Positions 1-7,586 of a stretch of DNA of 12,297 nucleotides are shown piece by piece. The stretch comes from a bacterium (GTDB lineage: Bacteria > Fidelibacterota > UBA2242). Position numbers and translations under genes: made by a program. Location of the stretch: NCBI GenBank assembly GCA_018895675.1, contig JAHIOG010000424.1, forward strand, positions 1 through 12,297, read 5' to 3'. Numbering within the stretch: the stretch's first letter is position 1; each line of letters opens with the position of its first letter. The notes beneath the pieces were generated by a model. It did no database searches, had not been told where the DNA came from, and saw nothing but the letters and a program-made list of their open reading frames with translations.

Positions 1-752
1 AAATCTACCATCAGTTGGCAACTTTCCTGCGCCTTGATTGAATTAATCTGCAGATTATTATTAGTCAAAAGCCTGCCGCCGTTTCCACCAAATACTTCAA
101 GATAATTACAGATTAAGCCTTCATAACTATCTCCTTGAAATACGTAAAAGGATCTGTTCGTTTTTTGTTTGATTCCTAATTGAATAAATTCCTTCCAGGA
201 AATAGAATTTTTAAGTTTTTTTTCTAATTCTAAACTATTGGGATATTTACATATTATATCGCGACGGTAGTACATCACACCAATATCTAAATAAAGCGGA
301 ATCCCAACTAATTTATTTTCATAATAGCATGTGGAGAGAGCATAAGACAATATTTTCGACAGGTCTTTTTGCGAAAAATACAGAGAAAGAGGTTCCGCCC
401 ATTTAGCAAATCTAGGAACCCATATCAAATCAACTGCAAAAATATCGATGTGACTATCTTTGCTTCGAAGTGATCGAGCTATTAGCTCTTTTCTTTCATT
501 CGTAGTAAATTTTGTAAAAGGCAGGTCAATCGGGACTATTTCAATTTTACCGGAATATAATTTGTTGAATTCTTGAATTATTTTTAAATGTGCCGCTGAC
601 ATATTATCAGCAAAATATATTTTGGTTGTTGATTCAGAATGAAATCTATCTCTGTTTAGTAAAATCAGGTTATAAACCATAATAAGTATAATCGCAAAAA
701 TGAATACTGCGAATAATATATTATATCTTTCATATCGATTCTTCGTAACCAT
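1..752 (-). CDS. Extracellular solute-binding protein (family 1, sugar type), 3' end off the left edge
   Basis: The reading frame is open from an ATG at 750-752 to the window edge, giving 250 codons and no stop, so the C-terminal part is missing. Residues about 11-32 form one hydrophobic segment without a lipobox cysteine, which suggests a membrane anchor rather than a lipoprotein. The rest would lie outside the membrane. Family 1 (MalE-like) landmarks are visible: an 'IDIFAVDLIWVPRFA' stretch at about 102-116, 'GIPLYLDIGVMYYR' at 150-163, and 'YEGLICNYLEVFGGNGG' at 210-226. Known members bind sugars or other solutes for an ABC importer; the ligand here cannot be told. No permease or ATPase gene is visible, but one could lie beyond the edge. 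There is no clear Shine-Dalgarno sequence. The gene is visibly more AT-rich than those further right. It could also be a sensor using a binding-protein domain. Confidence 0.8.
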   Translation of the reverse strand, partial: MVTKNRYERYNILFAVFIFAIILIMVYNLILLNRDRFHSESTTKIYFADNMSAAHLKIIQEFNKLYSGKIEIVPIDLPFTKFTTNERKELIARSLRSKDSHIDIFAVDLIWVPRFAKWAEPLSLYFSQKDLSKILSYALSTCYYENKLVGIPLYLDIGVMYYRRDIICKYPNSLELEKKLKNSISWKEFIQLGIKQKTNRSFYVFQGDSYEGLICNYLEVFGGNGGRLLTNNNLQINSIKAQESCQLMVD

Positions 753-853
753 TTTATCTGTGACTTTTTACTATTTAATATCCATAATTTTTAGGTACCA
801 TATATTTCATACAAATGAATATAACCTTTGATTATTAATATTCCAAAACGATT

Positions 854-870
854 ATTATCAAAATGATAAT
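854..870 (-). promoter_or_regulatory. Candidate operator palindrome upstream of the solute-binding protein gene
   Basis: ATTATCA-AAA-TGATAAT is a perfect palindrome with 7-base arms, about 100 bases upstream of the binding-protein start. Read on the minus strand, it contains TTGATA (859-864), a possible -35 box, with AT-rich -10-like sequence 15-18 bases further on. The half-sites resemble those of Fur-family boxes, but the orientation and spacing are not the classical ones. In DNA this AT-rich, chance palindromes are fairly likely, so this is a weak call. Confidence 0.25.
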
Positions 871-1179
871 CACATATAGCTTTGTTAATATATTGTTAAA
901 TATTCGTTTGGAGTAATCATTAGAATAAATTATTATGGGGGTATTCACTTTACTGGTGTAAATTATTCATAACGCATTGATACAGAGTAAATTACAGTAT
1001 TTTTTCGGAACAGACAAATGAATTGGACTAATTCCATTAAGATCAAATACATAGCTCTCACAAACCTCACTCAAGTGGATACCCCCGAATTATTATTTCA
1101 ACTATCGTATTCGTACGACGTATACGAACTTTTCTTATTTTGTTTGTCTACAAACCAAATATCTTCAAAGCAGAGGGTT

Positions 1180-1221
1180 GCAGGTTCCCTACCCGACTGC
1201 GTCTTTGGCGGGGAGGCCTGC
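1180..1221. repeat. GC-rich hairpin, REP-like or RNA structure of unknown role
   Basis: GCAGG at 1180-1184 pairs with CCTGC at 1217-1221. Inside, two G-U pairs, three G-C pairs and further pairing of CC (1192-1193) with GG (1207-1208) are possible, leaving a loop of about 13 bases. The element stands out because the DNA on both sides is AT-rich. No T-run follows on either strand, so it is not a standard intrinsic terminator. It could be a degenerate REP-like element, a 3' structure of the lon-tRNA transcript, or part of a small RNA. Confidence 0.35.
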
Positions 1222-1424
1222 TTAAAACAATATTTTCCAAAGATCAGTTGTTTTGAAACACCTGACCACCTGCTAAAGAAGCATTGACACTTTCCTCTGA
1301 CAAACTGTGCATCAGTTTATTATCAAAAGTTTTCGGTTTTTACCGGTAATATTCAGCAATATTTGGTAATCTGAAGGTTTTTCAGAAGTATTAAAAATAT
1401 AGTTTTCTCGACGGGGAATTGACG

Positions 1425-1499
1425 TGGGCGCTACAAGATTCGAACTTGTGACCCCCTGCTTGTAAGGCAGGCGCTCTGAACCAGCTGAGCTAAGCGCCC
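1425..1499 (-). tRNA. tRNA-Val (anticodon UAC)
   Basis: Read on the minus strand, a full cloverleaf of 75 nucleotides is present. The acceptor stem is GGGCGCT/AGCGCCC with discriminator A. The D-arm holds AGCTCAG..TGGTT, and the T-arm has the TTCGAATC loop. The anticodon stem CCTGC/GCAGG carries the loop CTTACAA, so the anticodon is UAC (plus-strand 1462-1464) and the tRNA reads GUN valine codons. The CCA end is not encoded: the DNA continues CGT after the discriminator, so CCA must be added by a nucleotidyltransferase. The gene lies 75 bases beyond the lon stop codon on the same strand and may be co-transcribed with lon or have its own promoter. Confidence 0.97.
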
Positions 1500-1501
1500 G
1501 G

Positions 1502-1543
1502 TTTCGGGGAAGCGAAAATCATCTTCGCTCAAAAAGCCCGAAA
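1502..1543 (-). other. Nested inverted repeats between lon and the tRNA
   Basis: An outer pair TTTCGGG (1502-1508) / CCCGAAA (1537-1543) encloses an inner pair AGCGAA (1511-1516) / TTCGCT (1524-1529). The lon-tRNA spacer RNA could therefore fold into a two-tier stem directly before the 5' end of the tRNA. No T-run follows, so it is unlikely to be a normal terminator. It could be a processing or 3'-stability structure. Confidence 0.35.
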
Positions 1544-1574
1544 ATTTACGGATTCTATATTAAAAATCAATGCC

Positions 1575-3944
1575 TTATTTCAGCACAGCCCGTTTCAGAA
1601 CATCGGACATTTCTTTGACAAATTCAAACTTCATTTCCCTTTGAATCTGCTTGGGAATTTCCACAAGATCTTTACGGTTGTGCTCCGGTAATATCACCCG
1701 TCTCAGTCCGGCGCGGTGAGCTGCCAGAACTTTTTCTTTGATACCGCCAACCGGGAGAACTGCGCCGCGCAACGTAATTTCCCCGGTCATTGCCAGCATA
1801 TCTTTGACTTTCCTCTGTTTCAAGAGTGAATAGACCGCCGTCAGAATCGTCACTCCGGCAGACGGCCCGTCTTTCTGGATAGCACCGGCGGGAACGTGTA
1901 TATGGATATCGGTTTTGCTGAAGATTTTTTCGTCAATATCCAATTCTTTGGAATTGGACCGAATATAACTGAGCGCTGCTTCTGCCGATTCTTTCATAAT
2001 ATCACCTAATTGTCCGGTCAGTTGCAGTTTGCCGGAGCCCTTCATACCGGTAGCCTCGATGAACAGAATGTCACCCCCTACTGATGTCCATGCCAATCCA
2101 ATGACTACTCCCGGTCGTGCTGCCCGCTCTGCAATATCAACGAAATATTTCTGCGGTCCCAATAAGGCGGCAACCATTTTTTCATCAACGATATAACTTT
2201 TTTTCTTTTTCCTGCCGGCTACATCACGGGCTATTTTACGGCAGATATTGGCAATTTCCCGCTCCAGATTTCGCACACCGGCTTCGCGGGTATAAAGCGT
2301 AATAATTTTCCGAATCGCCTCATCCTTGAATTCCATTTCCGTTTTAGAAAGACCGTGTTCTTTTATCTGTTTCGAAAGCAAAAATGTCTTGGCAATATTC
2401 AGTTTTTCTTCCTCGATATATCCTGAAAATTCCAGCACCTCCATACGGTCTTGCAGCGCCGGTAAAATTGTATCCACCATATTAGCGGTGGCAATGAACA
2501 TTACCTTGGAAAGATCATAGTTAACTTCCAGATAATGATCACTAAAAGTGCTGTTCTGTTCGGGGTCAAGCACTTCCAGTAATGCCGATGACGGATCGCC
2601 TCTGAAGTCGGCGCCAACCTTATCGATTTCATCCATCATAAAAATCGGGTTGCTGGAGCCGGATTTACGGATGCTTTGAATAATGCGCCCCGGCAGAGCG
2701 CCGATATAGGTTCGCCGGTGACCGCGGATTTCTGCCTCATCGCGTACGCCACCGAGTGAAATACGCACAAATTTCCGCCCCATGGCTCGGGCAATGGACT
2801 TTCCCATAGACGTTTTGCCAACGCCGGGAGGACCCACAAAACAAAGAATCGGACCTTTTACGGCGCTGTCTTTCTCTACCTGTTCTTTTAATTTGCGAAC
2901 CGCCAGGTATTCCACAACACGGTCTTTTACTTTATCCAAACCGTAATGATCTTCATCAAGAATATTCTTAGCTTCTTTGACATCCACATTATCTTCGGTA
3001 AAGATTGCCCAGGGTAAATCCACCAACCAATCCAGATAGGTACGGGACACCGTATATTCCGGTGATGCCGGTGGAATTTTCTGCAACCTGTCCAGCTCTT
3101 TTTCGGCAACTTTCCGGGCTTCATCGGTCATCCGGGACTTGGCGATCTTTTCTTCCAGCTCTTTTATCTCCATGGTACCTTCGTCTTCGCCAAGCTCTTT
3201 TTTAATAGTTTTGAGCTGTTCACGCAGAAAATATTCCCGCTGAGTTTTGGAGATTTCATCCTGAACTTCGGACTGGATCATTTCGCCCAGTTCAATCCGC
3301 TGGATCTCTTTACTGACAATAATCGTCGCTCGTTCCAGACGACCTTTGACATTCAAACGTTCGAGTACTTCCTGTTTCTCCCCTACCGGTACATTCAAAA
3401 GATGCATGGCGCGGTCAACCAGACGACCGGGATGCGGAATGTTTGATAAAATCGTCGTGTGCTCCTCGGTTAAATAGGGAGCCACTTTGATCAGTTTATT
3501 GTATAACTGGTGTAAATTGGCAACCAGCGCATCGATCTCTATTCCCGGTTCATACACTTCCTGCACTTTCAGCACCGCCCCTTTGAAATAGGGTTCCTGT
3601 TGAATATAGGACTGAATCCGGGCACGTTCTATCCCCTGGACGATGGCGCTTTTGCTGCCATCAGGCATATTAAATATCTTCAATACTTGTGCGATTGTTC
3701 CCCATTCGTATAGATCTTCTTTATCGGGTAATTCAACGGAACCGTCTTTTTGAGCCACTACCACGATTCTACGCTTGGTTTCCGGCAGGTCTTCAATCAG
3801 TTTTAGGGATCGCTCCCTGCCCACATAGATCGGGATTACCTGCTGAGGAAACAGCACCGTATTGCGCAGCGCCATGATGGGCAATATTTCCGGCACACCG
3901 GCGACCGGTTCCAATATACTGTTATCTTTTATTTTTTCACTCAT
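1575..3944 (-). CDS. lon: ATP-dependent protease Lon (LonA type)
   Basis: Lon is a cytoplasmic ATP-dependent serine protease that degrades misfolded and regulatory proteins as a ring-shaped hexamer. The protein is 789 residues, normal for LonA. An N-terminal substrate-recognition domain (about 20-215) is followed by a coiled-coil segment (about 215-290). The AAA+ module has Walker A GPPGVGKT at 371-378 and Walker B ending MMDEID near 441. The C-terminal protease domain has the catalytic dyad Ser695 (in DGPSAG) and Lys736 (in GGIKEK). I chose the ATG at 3942-3944 over a longer TTG start at 3968 because GGGAG (3951-3955) sits six bases before it. The gene is followed by tRNA-Val and preceded by the alpha-toroid gene, with a likely promoter of its own. 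No frame damage is seen. Confidence 0.97.
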   Translation of the reverse strand: MSEKIKDNSILEPVAGVPEILPIMALRNTVLFPQQVIPIYVGRERSLKLIEDLPETKRRIVVVAQKDGSVELPDKEDLYEWGTIAQVLKIFNMPDGSKSAIVQGIERARIQSYIQQEPYFKGAVLKVQEVYEPGIEIDALVANLHQLYNKLIKVAPYLTEEHTTILSNIPHPGRLVDRAMHLLNVPVGEKQEVLERLNVKGRLERATIIVSKEIQRIELGEMIQSEVQDEISKTQREYFLREQLKTIKKELGEDEGTMEIKELEEKIAKSRMTDEARKVAEKELDRLQKIPPASPEYTVSRTYLDWLVDLPWAIFTEDNVDVKEAKNILDEDHYGLDKVKDRVVEYLAVRKLKEQVEKDSAVKGPILCFVGPPGVGKTSMGKSIARAMGRKFVRISLGGVRDEAEIRGHRRTYIGALPGRIIQSIRKSGSSNPIFMMDEIDKVGADFRGDPSSALLEVLDPEQNSTFSDHYLEVNYDLSKVMFIATANMVDTILPALQDRMEVLEFSGYIEEEKLNIAKTFLLSKQIKEHGLSKTEMEFKDEAIRKIITLYTREAGVRNLEREIANICRKIARDVAGRKKKKSYIVDEKMVAALLGPQKYFVDIAERAARPGVVIGLAWTSVGGDILFIEATGMKGSGKLQLTGQLGDIMKESAEAALSYIRSNSKELDIDEKIFSKTDIHIHVPAGAIQKDGPSAGVTILTAVYSLLKQRKVKDMLAMTGEITLRGAVLPVGGIKEKVLAAHRAGLRRVILPEHNRKDLVEIPKQIQREMKFEFVKEMSDVLKRAVLK

Positions 3945-3950
3945 TCGTAA

Positions 3951-3955
3951 CTCCC
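3951..3955 (-). promoter_or_regulatory. Shine-Dalgarno site of lon, decides the start
   Basis: GGGAG on the minus strand lies six bases upstream of the ATG at 3944. The alternative TTG at 3966-3968 lies upstream of this site and has no comparable one. Confidence 0.75.
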
Positions 3956-3994
3956 ATAAATATAACAAATCTCATAATATCAATTTGGTTTAAA

Positions 3995-4025
3995 ATTCTA
4001 AGGTCAGAAAAAATATTTTTGTCAA
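3995..4025 (-). promoter_or_regulatory. Candidate lon promoter
   Basis: A perfect -35 hexamer TTGACA (minus strand, 4020-4025) and TAGAAT (3995-4000, five of six matches to TATAAT) are separated by 19 bases, somewhat longer than ideal. The -35 box overlaps the stop codon of the upstream alpha-toroid gene. The predicted leader of lon would be about 44 bases. No CIRCE or other heat-shock operator is visible. Confidence 0.45.
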
Positions 4026-4975
4026 GACGTTGCCTTTTCCATCTCTTTAAGAGCTGAAACAAACCGAAGAGTTGTGGCAAAATCCCCTTCTTTTGATGTA
4101 CCTGCCACTGCTGGCAACAGTCCGGAGTTCATTTGTAAATCTAACAGCCAGTTGACGGCTTTTTTAAAATTAGGATGACTATGATAATCGGCAAGCGGAG
4201 CCAGCGCTTCAACAAAGCGCAGCGTGCCACCGCGAAAAAGACCATTGTCGGAATAATCGGTATAGAGAAAATTCCATGCATCCTGTTCGGGAAATAATGT
4301 GGTGTGACTCTTTTCCAGATAATTATCCAGCACAAAAGTGGCGGCTTTCCGGCAAACATCTGAATGACGCAGGCGCGAATGAACACTGAATGCCTGAAAG
4401 GCAAAAAGCGTAGTCCAGACACCACTCTTAGTCGTTTTAAGTGATACACCTGAAGGTACCATAGCAGGTGATAACCAACCGCCATCGGAACGCTGCCTTT
4501 TGGCGAGCCAACGATACCCTTTTTCCACAAAAGGATTACCAATCAGATCATACTGAGCCAGGAGCCACAGTGTATATCCGTGATGATGCAGGAGAAGGGG
4601 AAATTTCCCATCTGGCTTCTGTGTTTTCAACAATGCAATGATGCCTCTCTGAATCGGTGGTATATCCCGGGTACAACCATAATCGTGCAATTGGGTCATT
4701 TTCTGAAGCTGTAAAAGAAAGGATATAGCCCGATTCTGTTCTTCAATTTGATATTTGTTCGTTGTTTTCCATAATCCGTCCGGTAGCTGTGTGTCTAACA
4801 ACTGTTCCCTTGGTTTAAACCTAAGTATTTCCGCTCTAAGGAAGTTCAGCAACTCCTCATCGTGGGGATAAAAGCGCTGTGCCGTTATATATCGGATGGG
4901 CAATGGACCCTTGTTCAGCAGGGTGGGAACAGGATCTTTCTTCAGCATGTTCATCCATTTATTAGATTTTGTCAT
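4022..4975 (-). CDS. Orphan alpha-toroid protein with QW-like repeats (prenyltransferase/squalene-cyclase-like fold)
   Basis: The protein has 317 residues, with no signal peptide or membrane segment. Four motifs resemble the QW repeat of terpene cyclases and related alpha/alpha toroids: QLPDGLWK (63-70), QKPDGKFPL (119-127), QRSDGGWLSP (161-170) and QMNSGLLP (281-288). They are spaced by helical stretches, as in an (alpha/alpha)6 barrel. The DxDD acid motif of squalene-hopene cyclases is absent and the protein is about half their length, so I do not expect a triterpene cyclase. Such folds also occur in glycan-handling and protein-binding proteins. The exact function is unknown. The ATG at 4975 has a weak AAGAG site upstream, and a likely promoter with an inverted repeat lies just before that. 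Confidence 0.75.
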   Translation of the reverse strand: MTKSNKWMNMLKKDPVPTLLNKGPLPIRYITAQRFYPHDEELLNFLRAEILRFKPREQLLDTQLPDGLWKTTNKYQIEEQNRAISFLLQLQKMTQLHDYGCTRDIPPIQRGIIALLKTQKPDGKFPLLLHHHGYTLWLLAQYDLIGNPFVEKGYRWLAKRQRSDGGWLSPAMVPSGVSLKTTKSGVWTTLFAFQAFSVHSRLRHSDVCRKAATFVLDNYLEKSHTTLFPEQDAWNFLYTDYSDNGLFRGGTLRFVEALAPLADYHSHPNFKKAVNWLLDLQMNSGLLPAVAGTSKEGDFATTLRFVSALKEMEKATS

Positions 4976-5202
4976 TGCTACTCTTTTCTATTGTTTAGCG
5001 GTTCATGACCATTATACATAAAGGTGTCATGGTCATAACCAAAAATAATTGAAATATATTATGAATTGAACCAGGCGGTTTTAAGAGGATAAAAAAAGAA
5101 TTAGGTAAAAAATTTCTCAGAAGTATCATTATGAAAATTAACATTTTAAAATAACATTCAGACGGTCGGTAATATCTTTTTATTCAACACAAAATGCAAG
5201 AA
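4976..5202. other. Intergenic region upstream of the alpha-toroid gene
   Basis: This gap of 227 bases separates the seven-gene run from the alpha-toroid gene. The part nearest the latter holds a TATAAT box and a long inverted repeat. The remainder (5041-5202) is AT-rich. I see no gene in it and no clear terminator for the upstream operon. Confidence 0.6.
5000..5040 (-). promoter_or_regulatory. Promoter -10 box framed by a long inverted repeat (candidate operator)
   Basis: GGTTCATGACCAT (5000-5012) and ATGGTCATAACC (5029-5040) are inverted copies that match at 12 bases with one base bulged, 16 bases apart. Each arm is itself close to a GGT-N4-ACC palindrome. On the minus strand a perfect TATAAT (5011-5016) overlaps the inner end of one arm. 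A good -35 is not apparent; TTATGA at a 16-base spacing is the nearest candidate. Transcription would start about 29 bases before the alpha-toroid ATG. The arrangement fits a repressor or activator site pair roughly three helical turns apart, or an RNA hairpin if transcription starts further upstream. Confidence 0.45.
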
Positions 5203-5871
5203 CTATTTACCATTTCTGCTTTGTTCAATAAATGAAAACACCAGATTTTCAATCTCCCCATAGTTCCTGGCTGTAAAATGGGCTGCCGCCAGATCCTTTG
5301 CTGTAAAGCTGCTGAGAAAACCGATTGTAATTGCGCCAGCGGCAAGAGCCGACCGTATACCCATTATGGAATCTTCAATTACGATTGTATTCTCAGGAGA
5401 GACATTCAGCATCCGGCAGATCTTTTGGAAAGGTTCAGGATGAGGTTTGGAATTATTCACATCTTCCGCTGTAATCACATTGGAAAAAGGATTACGAATG
5501 GGAGTGTTGCGGAATATCCAGTCCAGAATCTCCCCGGATGTTGCCGTCACCATTCCGGTTTTATACCGGTCTTTTATTTTCCCCAAAAAGGCTTCGAAAC
5601 CGGGGAAGTAATGCAGCCCTCCGGCAAAGGCTTCCAGTAAAAAGTTACGCCCTTTGCGGCGAAGTTCATCAATCGGAGCATCAATATTGTATCGATCCCG
5701 GACAAGTCTATAAAATCCCATTTCCGAGCTGCCTTTGAATATCTTCCAGTCCTCATCGGGAACGGTTACACCGTATTCTGCAAATAATCGCTTTTCAGCC
5801 ACTTCATACAGCGGTTCCGAATCCACCACAACCCCGTCAAAATCAAATATTATCGCTTCAATCTTCTGCAT
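5203..5871 (-). CDS. HAD-IA hydrolase, beta-phosphoglucomutase/phosphatase-like
   Basis: This is a cytoplasmic HAD-superfamily enzyme of 222 residues with a helical C1 cap. Motif I is DFDGVVVDSE, with nucleophile Asp10 and acid/base Asp12. Motif II lies in VTATSG near 108-113, motif III is Lys142 in NSKPHPE, and motif IV is Glu166-Asp167 in IEDS. All catalytic positions are intact. The family includes beta-phosphoglucomutase and small sugar-phosphate phosphatases; the substrate cannot be told. I prefer the ATG at 5869-5871, four bases after the nhaC stop, over a TTG at 5883 that would overlap that stop. It is the last gene of the seven-gene run. Confidence 0.85.
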   Translation of the reverse strand: MQKIEAIIFDFDGVVVDSEPLYEVAEKRLFAEYGVTVPDEDWKIFKGSSEMGFYRLVRDRYNIDAPIDELRRKGRNFLLEAFAGGLHYFPGFEAFLGKIKDRYKTGMVTATSGEILDWIFRNTPIRNPFSNVITAEDVNNSKPHPEPFQKICRMLNVSPENTIVIEDSIMGIRSALAAGAITIGFLSSFTAKDLAAAHFTARNYGEIENLVFSFIEQSRNGK

Positions 5872-5875
5872 AAAT

Positions 5876-7291
5876 TTATCCAATAAATCCCAGCACCAGG
5901 TAAATCACCAGTGCCAGTCCCGCTGAAAACAGGGCATAGGGAAGTTGAGTGTTAACATGATCGATATGATCACAGGCGGTTGCCATGGAGGCAATCATGG
6001 TCGTATCGGAAATCGGCGAACAATGATCACCAAAAACACCGCCACCCATTACCGCGCTGACCATCAACGGAAGATTTAATCCCATATTCAATGCCAGCGG
6101 TACGGCAATCGGTATCATAATCGCAAAAGTTCCCCAGGACGTTCCGGTGGCGAAGGAAATGAAACAGGCAATTAAAAAAATTAAAGGAATTATCAGCGCC
6201 GGATGGATGGTAGCAGACGCCAGGTTTGCCACATAAGGTCCGGTTCCCATGGTTTTACAGGTCGCTCCCAATGTAAAAGCAAAAACCATCAATAATCCCA
6301 TGGGAATTAACCCGCCCATACCTTTCATGACCAGATCAAGAATCTCTTTTAATGAAAATATACCCTGTATTTTATAGAGGACTGCACCGACGAAAATACC
6401 TATGATTACCGCCCAGAAAACAGCCGTGGAGCCGGACCCCTGAGCAACATTCCCGTCACCGGTAATATACAACCCAAGCGGCACGGTCAGCACCATTGCC
6501 ACCAACGGCAAAATCATATTGATTGGTCGCGGTTTTACACCTTCTTTGACCGGCATGGCAATAGTCTCTTCCGAAACCAACAGCTGGGCGCCGTCCCTGA
6601 TCAATTTCCCGGTTTCACTGGCTCGCTTTTCGGCTTTCGCCATGGGTCCATAGTCTTTTCCTGTTGTAATAATAAACAATACGAGCAGAATAGTGAATAT
6701 CGCATAGAAATTAGTTGGAACTGCTTTTAGCACCGTAAAAAACGGATTTTCTACCTGCTGGGCAACCAGGAGACCGGTCAGAACGGCGCCCCATCCATTG
6801 AATGGAATCATGACACAAACCGGCGCTGAAGTTGAATGCGCCAGATACGCCAATTTCTCCCGGGGGACTTTAAACTTATCAAACAACGGTCTTCCGATAG
6901 ATCCTATCACCAGATTGATCATATTGCTTTCAATAAAAATCAGGATGCCGATAAGCCATAACATTATGCCGGCGCTCCGGCGATTCTTGACCAACCCTCT
7001 TTCGCTGATCCAGCGAATGAATCCCTGGACGCCCCCGGAATGCTGCATTAAAATAATCAGGGCGCCCACCATCATACTGAAAATGATAACCTTGGTATTC
7101 CCCGAGTCTTTGAATGTATTGACTGCTGCTTCCAGCGTATCACGCAATCCCAGCAACGGGTTCCAGCCATTAACCGCCGTCCACCCAAGCCAGATTCCGA
7201 GAAATAATGACGGATATACTTGTTTGGTTTTAATTGCCAGAATAATTGCTAACAGCGGTGGTAGAATCGAGATCCAGCCGTAGCTATTCAT
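5876..7291 (-). CDS. nhaC: Na+/H+ antiporter, NhaC family
   Basis: This is an inner-membrane protein of 471 residues with about 11-12 hydrophobic segments, normal for NhaC. Family signatures are clear: FATGTSWGTF at 380-389, VFGDHCSPISDTTMIAS at 419-435 and DHIDHVNTQLPYA at 441-453. NhaC proteins exchange Na+ for protons, and relatives such as MleN exchange organic acids, so transport of a metabolite is possible. A good AAGGG ribosome binding site lies eight bases before the ATG. The start overlaps the stop of the GAF-domain ORF by eight bases, which suggests translational coupling. The HAD gene follows after four bases. Confidence 0.9.
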   Translation of the reverse strand: MNSYGWISILPPLLAIILAIKTKQVYPSLFLGIWLGWTAVNGWNPLLGLRDTLEAAVNTFKDSGNTKVIIFSMMVGALIILMQHSGGVQGFIRWISERGLVKNRRSAGIMLWLIGILIFIESNMINLVIGSIGRPLFDKFKVPREKLAYLAHSTSAPVCVMIPFNGWGAVLTGLLVAQQVENPFFTVLKAVPTNFYAIFTILLVLFIITTGKDYGPMAKAEKRASETGKLIRDGAQLLVSEETIAMPVKEGVKPRPINMILPLVAMVLTVPLGLYITGDGNVAQGSGSTAVFWAVIIGIFVGAVLYKIQGIFSLKEILDLVMKGMGGLIPMGLLMVFAFTLGATCKTMGTGPYVANLASATIHPALIIPLIFLIACFISFATGTSWGTFAIMIPIAVPLALNMGLNLPLMVSAVMGGGVFGDHCSPISDTTMIASMATACDHIDHVNTQLPYALFSAGLALVIYLVLGFIG

Positions 7292-7586
7292 AGTGAATGC
7301 CCTTTTTTGTGTACACTTCCCGGTAGTCCGCCATGATCAATTCGTTATAGCTAGATCCCAGCATCCCGGCAGCACACCATTCATGGGTATTGGTCATTGT
7401 ATTCAGACTTCGGTTCAACAGAAAAACATAACTGCTGTCCGATCCGGTAAACTCTCTAATCAGTTTCAGGGCTTCATTGATTTTATTATCCACTTCACCG
7501 GGAACCAGATTAATAAAAGCCGTTGAAATATGCAGAATAAGTTTTTTAAAATCGTCCGGTTTCTTCATTTGTGTTTTCATTGGCAT
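7284..7586 (-). CDS. Truncated GAF-domain protein
   Basis: The protein has about 100 residues and resembles the N-terminal half of a GAF domain found in many multidomain sensor kinases. It has 'AFINL', a helix ending 'LIREFTG', then 'SSYVFLLN' and 'TNTHEWC'. The family's second half, including a Trp-rich segment, is missing, and no kinase or cyclase domain follows. Without the full pocket, ligand binding is doubtful. The reading frame ends inside the nhaC start, so it may be a relic kept as a coupling leader, or a short adaptor protein. The start is uncertain: ATGs at 7586, 7580 and 7568 are all possible, as is a TTG at 7616, and none has a clear ribosome binding site. Confidence 0.55.
   Translation of the reverse strand: MPMKTQMKKPDDFKKLILHISTAFINLVPGEVDNKINEALKLIREFTGSDSSYVFLLNRSLNTMTNTHEWCAAGMLGSSYNELIMADYREVYTKKGIHYE

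Larger units (their letters stand above)
753..1424. other. AT-rich intergenic region with inverted repeats, no convincing gene
   Basis: About 670 bases lie between the binding-protein start and the tRNA. The left half is very AT-rich. It contains a perfect 7-3-7 palindrome (854-870) and an imperfect one (801-823). Further right are inverted repeats at 1105-1127 (TCGTAT/ATACGA), 1142-1155 (GTTTGT/ACAAAC) and 1370-1386 (TCTGAA/TTCAGA), plus a GC-rich hairpin at 1180-1221. An open frame of 89 codons at 1018-1287 on the plus strand has no family features and runs through these repeats, so I do not call it a gene. I see no hairpin followed by a T-run that would serve as a clear terminator for the tRNA transcript. 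Confidence 0.6.

Noticed and set aside
1018..1287. Plus-strand open frame of 89 codons in the intergenic region
   Set aside because: It runs through several inverted repeats including the GC-rich hairpin, has no recognisable domain and only a GGAA-like site upstream; most likely chance.
1334..1345. CGGT-TTTT-ACCG hairpin as a terminator after the tRNA
   Set aside because: The stem is only four pairs and no T-run follows on the minus strand.
1425..1499. tRNA-Val as an integration site
   Set aside because: No second copy of the tRNA 3' end, integrase or other mobile gene was seen in the window.
3945..3968. N-terminal extension of Lon from a TTG start
   Set aside because: The GGGAG ribosome binding site lies inside this extension, six bases before the ATG at 3944, so the shorter form is preferred.
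4141..4542. Minus-strand open frame of 133 codons
   Set aside because: It is another frame within the alpha-toroid gene, whose own frame carries the repeated QW-like motifs.
6798..7283. Plus-strand open frame of 161 codons opposite nhaC
   Set aside because: It is antisense to the intact, well-conserved NhaC coding region and its translation shows no family features.
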